NCBI GenBank assembly: GCA_012103505.1
Contig: WLWP01000001.1
Span: 4,583,871 to 4,647,870 of the forward strand
Direction of reading: 5' to 3'
Length of the DNA: 64,000 bases
Origin: Pseudomonadales bacterium
GTDB lineage: Bacteria; Pseudomonadota; Gammaproteobacteria; Pseudomonadales; Azotimanducaceae
Positions 33,994 to 42,644 of the stretch are shown piece by piece. Each line of letters starts with the position of its first letter. The first letter of the stretch is position 1. A program made the position numbers and the translations under genes. The notes beneath the pieces were generated by a model. That model saw only the letters and a list, made by a program, of their open reading frames with translations, was not told where the DNA came from and ran no database searches.

Positions 33994-34401
33994 ATGGTAA
34001 GTGGTCAATGTAACTGTGGCGAGGTTCAGTACAGTGTAGATGCTGAGACGAGCGGGGTTATTCGGTGTCATTGCTCGATCTGCCGTCGAGCCTCTGGTGC
34101 CAACGGTATTGCTATCGTGGTAGCGCCAGCAGATCGTTTTGTTTGGGTTTCTGGCCAAAACTCGGTGACAAGTTGGCAGAAACCAGATAGCGATTGGAAA
34201 ACTGGTTTCTGCAACGTTTGTGGATCACCCGCGCCAGGCGAGAACGATGCGATGAATGCTATGTTCATCCCCGCCGGATCATTGACAGAAGGCGCTGACG
34301 AACTGAATGTTGATCAGCACATCTGGGTGGACTCCAAAGCCAGCTGGGATGTGATCGGCGATCAAGGAATGCAACATCCCGAAGGTTTTCCCGCGTCCTA
34401 G
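33994..34401 (+). CDS. GFA-family protein (second copy)
   Basis: 135 residues from ATG 33994. Zinc cysteines C6, C8, C25, C27, C30, C73 and C76 are placed exactly as in the protein at 3262 (C-N-C-G, C-H-C-S-I-C, C-N-V-C-G-S-P). Overall sequence is diverged, so it is an old paralogue rather than a recent duplication. Flanked by partial repeat sequences. Confidence 0.9.
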   Translation: MVSGQCNCGEVQYSVDAETSGVIRCHCSICRRASGANGIAIVVAPADRFVWVSGQNSVTSWQKPDSDWKTGFCNVCGSPAPGENDAMNAMFIPAGSLTEGADELNVDQHIWVDSKASWDVIGDQGMQHPEGFPAS

Positions 34402-34566
34402 GAAGACGGCTTATGGCCGTTAGCTTTGGCTTCGTCCACCATTTCGTTTTACTTCTCGGCTGATCGCAGAAGGGGATCGATTCAGTTGTTTGTCTCACGC
34501 AAAGATTTTTGTGTGGCTAAACCTCTGGAAATGGTTTCGCGTTCTTCTTTTGTGAGCGTTCTTATA

Positions 34567-34650
34567 GAACGTCTTCTAGTAGGCCGTCGGACCCCGCAAT
34601 ATCCGCGCATCGACCGGTTGAATCCACAACCCAAAGGCGACCTTCGCGAA
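34567..34650 (+). repeat. Dispersed repeat with IS30-like right end
   Basis: Left end GAACGTCTTCTAGTAGGCCG, right end CGACCGGTTGAATCCACAAC then CCCAAAGGCGACC. The right half matches the terminus of the 253-bp elements at 42707 and 49713. An isolated left end (GACGGCTTATGGCCG) lies at 34406-34420; the rest of 34402-34566 holds nothing recognised. Confidence 0.65.
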
Positions 34651-34686
34651 AAGCCACTTATTGTTTAAAGTGAGGCGGAGTTAAGA

Positions 34687-36705
34687 ATGGATTCTCCTAA
34701 TTTGCCACGCATATTTCATATCCTCGCAGTCCTGAGTTTAGTCGCGAGTTGCGATTCAGGTGTCGAAACTACTACTCCAAAAACGATAGTCCGAGACATC
34801 AGCCCCGGACAATGGGATCACTATGGCGGGAATCTGAGCGGAACCCGTTACGTTGCCGAATCGGCAATAACCCCATCAAACGTTGACGGCTTAGAGCCCG
34901 CTTGGATGTATCGAACGGGCGATGCAATCAAAGCGATTCATGGAAAGGTGTCAAATTTCAAAGCCACTCCAATCCTTTTCGCAGGCAATCTAGTCTTCTC
35001 TACTGGCCTAAACAAGGTTCACGCATTAGATCCTTTTTCGGGGGAACTGGCTTGGGTGTTTGACCCTGAGCTTGACTTAGATGTGGAATATTCTGAACAA
35101 TTTACTTCACGCGGTGTTAGTGCTTGGTCTGACCCACAGGCAGCACATGATGATTCTTGTGCCGATCGCATTTACCTAGGCACCCTGGATTCACGTCTAT
35201 TTTCCTTAGATGCTAGCAACGGCAAAAAGTGTACTGACTTTGGTGATGATGGGGCTATCGACCTTTCATCGGGAGCGAATTTAGGCCCTTTAGATTGGCG
35301 CTTTAGGCGCGGTGAATATGCTGTAACTTCACCGCCATTGATTGCGAACGGTGTTGTTGTTGTCGGTTCTTCTGTTGGGGACAATGGAAAAACGAATTTG
35401 GAATCCGGTGTTGTGCGTGGCTTCGATGCTCGAACCGGCGAGGAATTGTGGCGTTGGGATCCGATACCTCGGGACGAAAGTCGTACGGAGCGATCAAGTT
35501 GGGAGAGCGAAAGTTGGCAAGAAACAGGCGCAGCAAACGTCTGGACGGCTATGGCAGCAGACCCCGAACTCAATCTAGTTTATCTCCCAACCACGTCTCC
35601 TTCGCCCGATTTTTATGGTGGTGAACGGCTTGGGGATAATCGATACGCTAATTCTGTCGTTGCATTAGACCTGACCACTGGTCAACCTAAATGGGCGTAC
35701 CAGGCTATCAAACATGATCTGTGGGACTATGATCTTGCTGCTCAGCCAATGCTTGTAGACGCAGTTATCGCCGGTGAGTCTAAATCCCTTCTCGTTCAAG
35801 CTGGCAAAAACGGCTTCATCTATTTCCTTGACCGCACTAACGGAAAACCGGTTTTTGAAGTCATAGAAAGGGCTGTTCCTCAGACAACGGTACCAGGTGA
35901 GCAAACGTCTAAGACCCAAGGGTTTTCTGCTTTACGGCTCCATCCTGAACCACAAGACATACCCCCAATATTTAATGCTTCCAAGGATCACGTTGAAGTT
36001 TGCGAACGTATGTTAGCTGACGTGGAGTTTGAGGGAATTTTCACCCCACCAAGTCTGGATGGCACGCTTCTTTATCCTGGAAACCCAGGCGGGGTTAACT
36101 GGGGGTCGATGGCCGCATCTGAACCGGGATCGCTAGGCTTTGTTGTTGTGAATCGCTGGCCGACTGTAGTTCAGCTATTACCCAGAGAAACCTACAACGA
36201 ACTAGAAAGTTCTGGTATCTCGCGCGGTGTACCGGCAGCGTATACCGAACAAGAGGGTACGCCGTATGGCATGGTCCGTTTTGATGCCTACAACAGCGAT
36301 GAATTTTCACCTTGTTTCGAAGGTCCGTGGTCAACCTTAGTCGCCATCGATCTAAAGACTGGGACAAAAAAATGGGAGGTTCCTGCCGGGATGCTCCCCA
36401 AGTATGCCGACCATCCCAAAGCCGCAAATTGGGGCAGCCCAATAAATCAAGGCGGGCCGATTGCTACAAGTAGTGGTGTTGTCTTCTTGGCGACACGCTA
36501 CGATGCGAAAATCCATGCCTTTGAAGCGCAATCTGGTTCACTTCTCTGGTCTGAAAGCCTTCCAGCCCAGCCTCAAGCAACGCCAATGGCATATTCGATA
36601 AACGGAACAAGTTACGTTGTGATTGCGGCAGGCGGCTGGGATCAATCAAATGACAGCGAGCGTGGAGACTACGTCGTTGCATTTAAACTGAACAGAAGTG
36701 AATGA
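34687..36705 (+). CDS. PQQ-dependent dehydrogenase, lipoprotein
   Basis: 672 residues. Lipobox L-V-A-S-C near residue 22. Eight-bladed quinoprotein propeller with W-x-x-Y-G-G-N-L-S-G-T-R-Y at the start, repeated W-motifs (A-L-D-P-F-S-G-E-L-A-W, G-F-D-A-R-T-G-E-E-L-W-R-W) and the family segment K-H-D-L-W-D-Y-D-L-A-A-Q-P. This is the soluble domain of membrane-bound glucose / polyol dehydrogenase types without the N-terminal membrane helices. It would oxidise a sugar or alcohol in the periplasm with PQQ; no PQQ synthesis genes lie in the window. Confidence 0.9.
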   Translation: MDSPNLPRIFHILAVLSLVASCDSGVETTTPKTIVRDISPGQWDHYGGNLSGTRYVAESAITPSNVDGLEPAWMYRTGDAIKAIHGKVSNFKATPILFAGNLVFSTGLNKVHALDPFSGELAWVFDPELDLDVEYSEQFTSRGVSAWSDPQAAHDDSCADRIYLGTLDSRLFSLDASNGKKCTDFGDDGAIDLSSGANLGPLDWRFRRGEYAVTSPPLIANGVVVVGSSVGDNGKTNLESGVVRGFDARTGEELWRWDPIPRDESRTERSSWESESWQETGAANVWTAMAADPELNLVYLPTTSPSPDFYGGERLGDNRYANSVVALDLTTGQPKWAYQAIKHDLWDYDLAAQPMLVDAVIAGESKSLLVQAGKNGFIYFLDRTNGKPVFEVIERAVPQTTVPGEQTSKTQGFSALRLHPEPQDIPPIFNASKDHVEVCERMLADVEFEGIFTPPSLDGTLLYPGNPGGVNWGSMAASEPGSLGFVVVNRWPTVVQLLPRETYNELESSGISRGVPAAYTEQEGTPYGMVRFDAYNSDEFSPCFEGPWSTLVAIDLKTGTKKWEVPAGMLPKYADHPKAANWGSPINQGGPIATSSGVVFLATRYDAKIHAFEAQSGSLLWSESLPAQPQATPMAYSINGTSYVVIAAGGWDQSNDSERGDYVVAFKLNRSE

Positions 36706-36800
36706 CGGCTTGTGGCCGGAAGCTGCCTCTTGCAGTGCACAATGATGAATTTTCGTGCGTTGCACAACGCGAGGTCTGAGCTCGACCCGTTGTAGACGTC
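36705..36800 (+). repeat. Dispersed repeat, type A
   Basis: Complete unit: GACGGCTTGTGGCCGGAAGC, TGCAGTGCACAA ... GTGCGTTGCACAACGC, GAGCTCGACCCGTTGTAGACGT. Starts at the stop of the PQQ dehydrogenase and ends 22 bp from the stop of QxRQ copy d. Confidence 0.9.
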
Positions 36801-36821
36801 CCATCCCCGAATCGCCATTCC

Positions 36822-37313
36822 CTAATCGAAGACTGCTACGTGTGGAGATTTCTCGACGATAGGGTTGCCCGCAATGAGCTTGTTAACTTGATCAATAAAT
36901 CCAGGATCGAACTGACGCTCCACGTTGAAGTTTTCCCACCACTTACGAGGTTGTGGTGTTGAGAGCACCACAATCAGCGAGGAACGGTAAGTGTTCCACG
37001 TATCAGTATCCAAAACGCCACTCTGATACTGTAACCAGTTATTTTCCCGCATCCGCATGTGGGTTAGTAAAAAGAAACTAAGTCGAGTTCGCTCTTCCGG
37101 ACTAAGTTCCGATTGGTACCACATCAAATTTAGTCGCGGATCTGCGACGATCATTTCCAGAAATTGCTGATCCGAAGCAAGTATAGATTGCCGAACCTCT
37201 GCGTTTGTTGCTTCGGCGTTCTGCCCTATCTCTATCGCTAGATAAATCAGTGTCACTAGAATAGCTATGGAACTTGTAATCTCTGCAATGGCTGAAGCTT
37301 TGGTCCAATTCAT
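36822..37313 (-). CDS. QxRQ-family membrane protein (copy d)
   Basis: 163 residues from ATG 37313 (M-N-W-T), chosen by family alignment; the frame extends to 37346. Helix to 27, then E-I-G-Q-N (28-32), where Gly replaces the usual Arg. Second half is a textbook member: N-N-W-L-Q-Y-Q-S-G-V-L-D-T-D-T-W and R-K-W-W-E-N-F. Downstream type A repeat; a partial repeat end (GATGTCCGGTCTTGGCCGAA, 37411-37430) upstream. Confidence 0.75.
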   Translation of the reverse strand: MNWTKASAIAEITSSIAILVTLIYLAIEIGQNAEATNAEVRQSILASDQQFLEMIVADPRLNLMWYQSELSPEERTRLSFFLLTHMRMRENNWLQYQSGVLDTDTWNTYRSSLIVVLSTPQPRKWWENFNVERQFDPGFIDQVNKLIAGNPIVEKSPHVAVFD

Positions 37314-37521
37314 GAATTGTCTTTTCGAATCAAAGTAAGGGACCATACCTTAGTTTCATCCAGCAACAGAATGTTGGTTTCGAGTCATTTCCAGAACGAA
37401 GGCCTTTGCCGATGTCCGGTCTTGGCCGAAAGCGGACCCTCACAATCGTTAGCTTCATCGTCCGTTAACCGAAAGCTCAGTCGTGAGAGGTGTAGCATTG
37501 TTGGTACTTTGAACTAGGCAA

Positions 37522-37725
37522 ATGCACATGCATCGGAAACAACTTCTTAGATTTCTCTCGCTTATTCTGCCATTTAATCTAAGTATAGGTTGGCTAATGC
37601 ATTCGGTCGGCGCCTTTCGTGATATTGACCTCCTGAGAGGGCTGCTCTTTTGCGTGGTCTTTTTTTCACTAACCGTTGTATTCTGGTTTTTCTTCAAGTC
37701 GAATGCAGATTTCTTCAAACGATAG
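37522..37725 (+). CDS. Small two-helix membrane protein
   Basis: 67 residues from ATG 37522, two hydrophobic helices (about 10-28 and 40-58) with a short charged loop R-D-I-D-L-L-R. No strong ribosome site. It occupies the interval between two repeat units as a lone small gene. Function unknown; a chance frame cannot be excluded. Confidence 0.45.
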   Translation: MHMHRKQLLRFLSLILPFNLSIGWLMHSVGAFRDIDLLRGLLFCVVFFSLTVVFWFFFKSNADFFKR

Positions 37726-37818
37726 CCCGATTGTGGCCGAAAGCTGCCTCTTGCAGTGCACAATCATGAATTTTCGTGCGTTACACAACGCAAAGTCTGA
37801 GTTCGACCCATAGGCGAC
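37726..37818 (+). repeat. Dispersed repeat, type A
   Basis: GATTGTGGCCGAAAGCTGCC, direct copies TGCAGTGCACAA / GTGCGTTACACAACGC, GAGTTCGACCCATAGGCGAC. Precedes the toxin-antitoxin operon; no QxRQ gene directly next to it. Confidence 0.9.
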
Positions 37819-37886
37819 ACCCACAAACGACTTAGACCCTTCCAGAATCAAGAAAACACCTTTAATCCGAACGACAGGCTGCCGCC

Positions 37887-37914
37887 TTGATCTTATACGT
37901 CTTTGACGTATAAT
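37887..37914 (+). promoter_or_regulatory. Promoter and operator of the toxin-antitoxin operon
   Basis: TTGATC (37887-37892) and TATAAT (37909-37914) with a 16-bp spacer form a good sigma-70 promoter. A perfect 9-3-9 palindrome TTATACGTC-TTT-GACGTATAA (37893-37913) covers spacer and -10, fitting autorepression by the antitoxin. Transcription would begin within a few bases of the GTG at 37922, so the toxin mRNA is nearly or fully leaderless. Confidence 0.75.
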
Positions 37915-37921
37915 AACGAAT

Positions 37922-38236
37922 GTGCTTACCTTCGTCGAAACACCGTTATTCACGAGCATCGTCTCTGATCACCTCGAAGATGACGAGTATCGAAAGCTGC
38001 AGACGGCTATCGCGGAAAACCCCGAAAGTGGTGCTCTAATCCGTGGATCGGGCGGGGTTAGGAAATTGCGCTGGGTAGGGTCAGGACGAGGTAAGCGTGG
38101 AGGGCTGAGGGTAATTTACTACTACGCCTCTCCCAAAGGTGAAGTGTGGATGCTGACGCTTTACCCCAAAAACGTGCGGGAAAGTATCCCCGCGCATGTA
38201 TTACGCCAGATTAAGAAAGAGATTGAGAATGCCTAA
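37922..38236 (+). CDS. RelE/HigB-type toxin
   Basis: 104 residues from GTG 37922. RelE-like fold features: L-Q-T-A-I-A-E-N-P-E-S-G, V-R-K-L-R-W, G-G-L-R-V-I-Y-Y-Y and W-M-L-T-L-Y-P-K-N. This resembles the type II toxins that cut mRNA on the ribosome. Its 3' end overlaps the antitoxin gene by 8 bp. Toxin-first order is typical of HigBA-like systems. Confidence 0.88.
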   Translation: MLTFVETPLFTSIVSDHLEDDEYRKLQTAIAENPESGALIRGSGGVRKLRWVGSGRGKRGGLRVIYYYASPKGEVWMLTLYPKNVRESIPAHVLRQIKKEIENA

Positions 38237-38510
38237 GCAAGATAAAGACAGAAATATTGGTAAAGAAATTCTTGATGGTATTCGTAGCATCAAGGCAGGT
38301 AAGACTGGACGTATTACTAACGTCCCAGGAGTTGCTGAGATTCGAGCCAAAACCGGGTTGTCTCAATCGCAATTTGCGAAGTTACTGAATGTATCCGTGC
38401 GCACTCTACAAGAATGGGAGCAAGGGCGGCGTGCCCCTTCTGGCCCAGCGAAAACGTTGCTTGCTATCGCACACCAGAATCCCCAGGCTTTGTTAGATGT
38501 CGCGGTTTAA
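38229..38510 (+). CDS. XRE-family antitoxin (HigA/NadS-like)
   Basis: 93 residues from ATG 38229. Helix-turn-helix in the C-terminal half: T-G-L-S-Q-S-Q-F-A-K-L-L-N-V-S-V-R-T-L-Q-E-W-E-Q-G-R-R. The N-terminal half (I-L-D-G-I-R-S-I-K-A-G-K) should neutralise the toxin. Expected to bind the palindrome at 37893-37913. Confidence 0.9.
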   Translation: MPKQDKDRNIGKEILDGIRSIKAGKTGRITNVPGVAEIRAKTGLSQSQFAKLLNVSVRTLQEWEQGRRAPSGPAKTLLAIAHQNPQALLDVAV

Positions 38511-38552
38511 CGAATATACAACTGTCGGCCATCTATCTACGGAGAACATGGC

Positions 38553-38603
38553 ATGAATTGGGATGCAAAAACCCAGTCGAGACTAAGGCAAGAAAGGATT
38601 TAG
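38553..38603 (+). pseudogene. Possible 5' remnant of a QxRQ-family gene
   Basis: GGAGA followed by ATGAATTGGGATGC, whose 14 bases are identical to the start of QxRQ copy i (50020) and near-identical to e and c. Similarity ends after M-N-W-D-A and the frame stops after 16 codons. Either a deletion remnant or chance; only 14 bases support it. Confidence 0.35.
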
Positions 38604-38612
38604 TCACTTGAA

Positions 38613-39472
38613 CTACTTGGTATCCGGTAGTACGCCATAGGATCTTTTCATATCAGGATCATCTGCCGCCAGATCTTTAAGTGGCTTCCAGAGGGCCGCA
38701 TGAATTGACGGTGCCCGTACTGGATCGCTGAGGAAATTAGCGTCGGTCGGGTCCTCAGAATCACTATACCTCTCACCGCTCATTGCGCGTGCAGCGTAAG
38801 CCTTTTCTTAGCGTTTCAACCGAGGCTCCGGGTAACCACCACGAAGCACGTTTGTGTTGTTCGGGCCAGGTGAGTACGGGCATGATTGCTGGCTCCATTG
38901 GCGCGATTGCCTTGAATCGATTGGGATACTTAAAACCAATCTTCAGGGTGCCGTAGCCACCCATGGAAATTCCCATCATCAGTGTTTTGTCCGGATCGAG
39001 CGACGTTCCCAACGATTCGTTTGCCCACTGTGGGAAGCTCGTCTGTGACGAATCTTTCCCAGGACCCGTAATAGAAACTTCCGGGCCCGCCCGAAAACGA
39101 GACAACCACCATAGGCGGTAAGATTTCGGAATTAAACATGTGGGTATAAAGATCGGAAAAGCCGATAAGCCTATTACGATCTCCTCCCCCACCGTGAAGA
39201 TGAATCAATAATGGGAGGTCTTTGTCCGCTTCACGATAGTTCGGCGGAAGGATCACAGAAACCGGAACGCTCTCACCCCGGACATCAGATTGAACCTCAT
39301 GAAGCTGAGTTGTGACTGCGGTGACTGGCTTCACTGCGCTGGTGGTTGGTTGTTCATCCGAGCTGCTACACCCTAAAACGAACAAGAGGACACCGAGCGC
39401 TACCAGCGAGCCCATCCACGTTCCAGTAGTTGTATGTGCTATGATCCCTCCGTTGTGTCGAACAGGATACAC
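38613..39472 (-). pseudogene. Lipoprotein esterase gene with two frameshifts
   Basis: Three consecutive frames together spell one esterase of the alpha/beta hydrolase fold: N-terminal lipobox (F-V-L-G-C), L-I-H-L-H-G-G-G-G-D-R-N-R oxyanion region, nucleophile elbow G-I-S-M-G-G-Y-G, and a C-terminal end A-Y-A-A-R-A-M-S-G-E-R-Y-S-D. The frame breaks at the CCC run 39032-39034 (+1) and near the A/G run at 38801-38806. The catalytic serine is intact. Recent decay or sequence error. Start at GTG 39472 or ATG 39415. Confidence 0.7.
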
Positions 39473-39714
39473 AAATTCACTCAGTCATTTGTTAGCTATC
39501 CTTCGGCGTTATTCTTCGTCAGACCGAAACAACCGCGAATTGTTGTTGGTGCCAAATCGGACGGCAATGCTATGAAGAATTGTCCATTTCTGGCCGAAAC
39601 TGACCCAAAAATACCTACGGGTATTAGTTGTTAGAGTGGCAGCTTTCCTATGGGTAAGCAGACGGTCGAAGCCTTACCCAAAAGAGACGTTCGTGCTTCC
39701 CCTAAACGCGAATC

Positions 39715-40971
39715 TCAGCGCTCAGGAATATCGTAGAACTTTTCAAAATCAGCCGGATCGTGGTTGCGCAGTTCCATTTTCGCAATGCCCGGCAAATGCA
39801 CTTCACTGGGCCCATCCGCAATGCTCAAGTGCATTCCCAACCCAAACAGGTTAGCCAGTGGTGTCTGATTGGATACTCCCATGGCGCCGTGCACGCGCAA
39901 CGCGCGCTCGGAAACATTCTGCAGCAGCTCGGTGCCGACGATTTTTAGCATGCCTATTTCCTTGCGTGCGCCTTTAACGCCCTTTTCATCCAGCGCTTTG
40001 GCCGTGTGCATGCATAGGAGCCTGGCCTGGTCGATCTCGATTCTAGAGCGGCCGATATCGTTGGCCACACTGCCGTGTTCATGCAGGTATTTGCCAAAGG
40101 CAACGCGTTCCTTGGCCCGAGACATCAACAGTCCCAATGCCACCTCAGCCATCCCCACGCAACGCATGCCATAGTGGATGCGGCCGGGGCCCATGCGTTT
40201 CTGCATGATCGCGAAGCCTTCGCCCGGTTCGCCCAGCAAGTTTTCAGCGGGCACCCGCACGTTGTTCAGTAGAATCTCGGGATGACCACCAGTGTGGTAG
40301 GCGTTCATCACTGTTGTATCCTTTAGAATCTTAACGCCGGGGGTATCTAACGGAATAATTATGACGCCGTGCTGCCTGTGGCGGTTGGAGTTTTCGGGAT
40401 TGGTTTTGCCCATCAGGATCATGAAGCGGCACTTCGGATGCATGGATAAGGAAATAAACCACTTACGGCCATTTACCAAGTACTCATCTCCATCGCGCAC
40501 GATAGTGGTCTGGTAATTGGTGGCGTCGGAAGACGCTATCTCGGGCTCCGTAGCGGCGAAACAGGAATAACAATCACCTTCCAGCAGCGGCAGTAGCCAC
40601 TTTTCCCGTTGCGCCTCGTTAGTCACAGCGCCGAGCAACTCCATGTTGCCTGTGACGGGGGCATTGCAGTTGAACACCTCAGATGCCCAGGGAAGCTTGG
40701 CCATCTCTTCTGCAATGGGCGCGAACTCGAAGTTAGTCAGCCCGTTGCCTGGTTCATCGTCCCGCAGGTGGGGGAAGAACAGGTTCCATAAACCTAGTTC
40801 CTTAGCCTGGGCTCGCAGGTCGTCAACAAAGGCCAGTGCTTCAGGATCGTTGCGATGATCACTGTGCGCTACTTCCAGATAGTGTTTATTCACTGGGTAG
40901 ATATGCTTATTCATGAAATCTACTACCCTCGTTTTGATTTCTAAGCTTCTTTCACTCTGTGTAAATTCCAT
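39715..40971 (-). CDS. Acyl-CoA dehydrogenase family protein
   Basis: 418 residues. Family features in order: N-terminal helical domain, F-A-A-T-E-P-E-I-A-S-S-D-A flavin-contacting loop, V-N-G-R-K-W-F-I-S, R-V-P-A-E-N-L-L-G-E-P-G-E-G-F strand, R-V-A-F-G-K-Y-L arginine finger region and G-A-M-G-V-S-N-Q-T-P. It resembles the ACAD10/11-like group. Oxidises an acyl-CoA, passing electrons to ETF. Codon use is more GC-rich than in flanking genes, perhaps because it is a conserved catabolic gene. No beta-oxidation partners nearby. Confidence 0.92.
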   Translation of the reverse strand: MEFTQSERSLEIKTRVVDFMNKHIYPVNKHYLEVAHSDHRNDPEALAFVDDLRAQAKELGLWNLFFPHLRDDEPGNGLTNFEFAPIAEEMAKLPWASEVFNCNAPVTGNMELLGAVTNEAQREKWLLPLLEGDCYSCFAATEPEIASSDATNYQTTIVRDGDEYLVNGRKWFISLSMHPKCRFMILMGKTNPENSNRHRQHGVIIIPLDTPGVKILKDTTVMNAYHTGGHPEILLNNVRVPAENLLGEPGEGFAIMQKRMGPGRIHYGMRCVGMAEVALGLLMSRAKERVAFGKYLHEHGSVANDIGRSRIEIDQARLLCMHTAKALDEKGVKGARKEIGMLKIVGTELLQNVSERALRVHGAMGVSNQTPLANLFGLGMHLSIADGPSEVHLPGIAKMELRNHDPADFEKFYDIPER

Positions 40972-41397
40972 AGTCGAGCAACCTACCCTTGGCTCTGTTA
41001 TTTGTGAGATTAACAGACCTTTATCAGCAAAGTACGCGAGATGACACTGTTCGCTAACTAGGGCTAAACCGTTCTTCCTGAGCGGCCAACAAGCCTCTCG
41101 GAAAAGCTCTGATCCTCAGAAGGAACAGCAGACTAGAAGCCTCTTTGCCAAGGCGCTTGAAATTGTCAGTACGTTAGCTCACCCGCGAAGAGGCAACTGA
41201 GGTAAAGATGATGTTGACGTTCATTTTTCGTGGTGGATCGCTGCCACGAATTGTCTCTGTTGGAGTGTACCTATCGCCTATCTAGGAAGGACAGTGCATG
41301 AAAGACATCTAAGATGAGCTCGTAGCAACCCCGCTTAGGAAAACCTGGGAACAGGATTCATTACCAGTTGGCTAGTCGGGCAGCCTAATTCCGGATA
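40972..41397. other. Intergenic stretch, nothing recognised
   Basis: About 430 bp with no convincing frame or repeat unit. It should carry the promoters of the divergently transcribed acyl-CoA dehydrogenase and hydrolase genes. Confidence 0.45.
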
Positions 41398-41426
41398 GGC
41401 TATCCAGTCGATCTACATGGATAGCC
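41398..41426 (+). promoter_or_regulatory. Hairpin directly upstream of the hydrolase start
   Basis: GGCTATCC, 13-nt loop, GGATAGCC; an 8-bp perfect stem ending 4 nt before ATG 41431. It abuts the CCGGAA that would act as ribosome site, so folding could limit initiation. Confidence 0.45.
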
Positions 41427-41430
41427 GGAA

Positions 41431-42519
41431 ATGACATTTCACGACCTGCTCAAGAAAGCAGGCATTTTGTTGGGAGCTCTCCTTGCCTTTGTCGTCCTCG
41501 TCATTGTGGGGTTACTCGCTTATCGCGAATACCAGCAGCAGAGCATCGCGAGGACAACCGCCATCACAACACCTGCGGGAATCGAATCCCTCGAACATGT
41601 TGACGTAAACGGAAGCCAACAATGGATTTACATACGGGGCCATGACACTTCCAATCCCGTACTCCTGCATGTCCACGGCGGTCCGGGTTCGCCAGTTATG
41701 GGTGCAGCTCGGAGATTCGGTCTTGAAGCAGAAAAACACTTCACCATCGTGCACTGGGATCAGCGTGCCTCAGGAAAATCACGCCGAGAGGGCTTTCTTG
41801 AAACTGATCTTGAGATTCAAGTCTTTGTAGATGACGGCGTTGCTGTAATCGATCTTCTGCGTCAGCGATTCTCAAAGGACAAAGTCTACCTTGTCGGTCA
41901 CTCATGGGGCTCAATGCTCGGCACGCTCATTGCTCGGGATTATCCAGAACTGTTACACGCTTATGTCGGAATGGGACAGCTTGTTGACGTGACGGACAAC
42001 GAGAAAATTTCATTTGCCTGGGTTCGTGAACAGGCGGTGGCTGAAGGCAATCAGGAAGCGATCTCCGCACTTGAACCTCTCGTGCCACCTTACGATCAAG
42101 ATCCAGAGCAAATGCTCATACAACGCAATTGGCTCTACTACTACGGTGGCGGCTTTCACGGGAATACGATGCAGGAGTTCGGGCAGACAATCCTCACTTC
42201 ACCCGAGTACACGTTGCTCGACATCCTGGCAATGGTCGAAGGTATGCTCAGCGTCGCTGTCCAGATGTGGCCGGAAATGGTAGCTATCGATTTTCGTAAG
42301 GATGCTATCAATCTAAAGGTGCCAGTCTACTTTTTTACCGGCCGTCACGATTACAACACGCCATTTGAACTTACTGAAGAGTACTACGAGGTGCTATCCG
42401 CGCCCCATAAAGAAATCATCTGGTTTGAAAACTCATCACACATGATGAACATCTCGGACCCAGAGTTCTATCAGCAGATGCTGATCGAGAAAGTGCTACA
42501 ACCATCAGAGACACCATAA
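41431..42519 (+). CDS. Alpha/beta hydrolase, proline iminopeptidase-like, membrane-anchored
   Basis: 362 residues. N-terminal helix (about 10-31) anchors the protein. H82-G-G-P-G oxyanion motif, nucleophile elbow G-H-S158-W-G-S, acid D307 (G-R-H-D-Y-N-T-P) and H337 (S-S-H-M-M) complete the triad. H-G-G-P-G with G-H-S-W-G is typical of prolyl aminopeptidase / tricorn-interacting-factor-type peptidases. Monocistronic. Confidence 0.88.
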   Translation: MTFHDLLKKAGILLGALLAFVVLVIVGLLAYREYQQQSIARTTAITTPAGIESLEHVDVNGSQQWIYIRGHDTSNPVLLHVHGGPGSPVMGAARRFGLEAEKHFTIVHWDQRASGKSRREGFLETDLEIQVFVDDGVAVIDLLRQRFSKDKVYLVGHSWGSMLGTLIARDYPELLHAYVGMGQLVDVTDNEKISFAWVREQAVAEGNQEAISALEPLVPPYDQDPEQMLIQRNWLYYYGGGFHGNTMQEFGQTILTSPEYTLLDILAMVEGMLSVAVQMWPEMVAIDFRKDAINLKVPVYFFTGRHDYNTPFELTEEYYEVLSAPHKEIIWFENSSHMMNISDPEFYQQMLIEKVLQPSETP

Positions 42520-42644
42520 GCCTGCCAGAGGGATCGTGTGGCTGCTTACACGCAATCTGAAATCAATAAGCACTTAGTCCGAGAACCTACAGTTTTCGGT
42601 TTACTCGATCGGCAAGTGTAGCTACTCATAGCCAGGTTCGAGAG

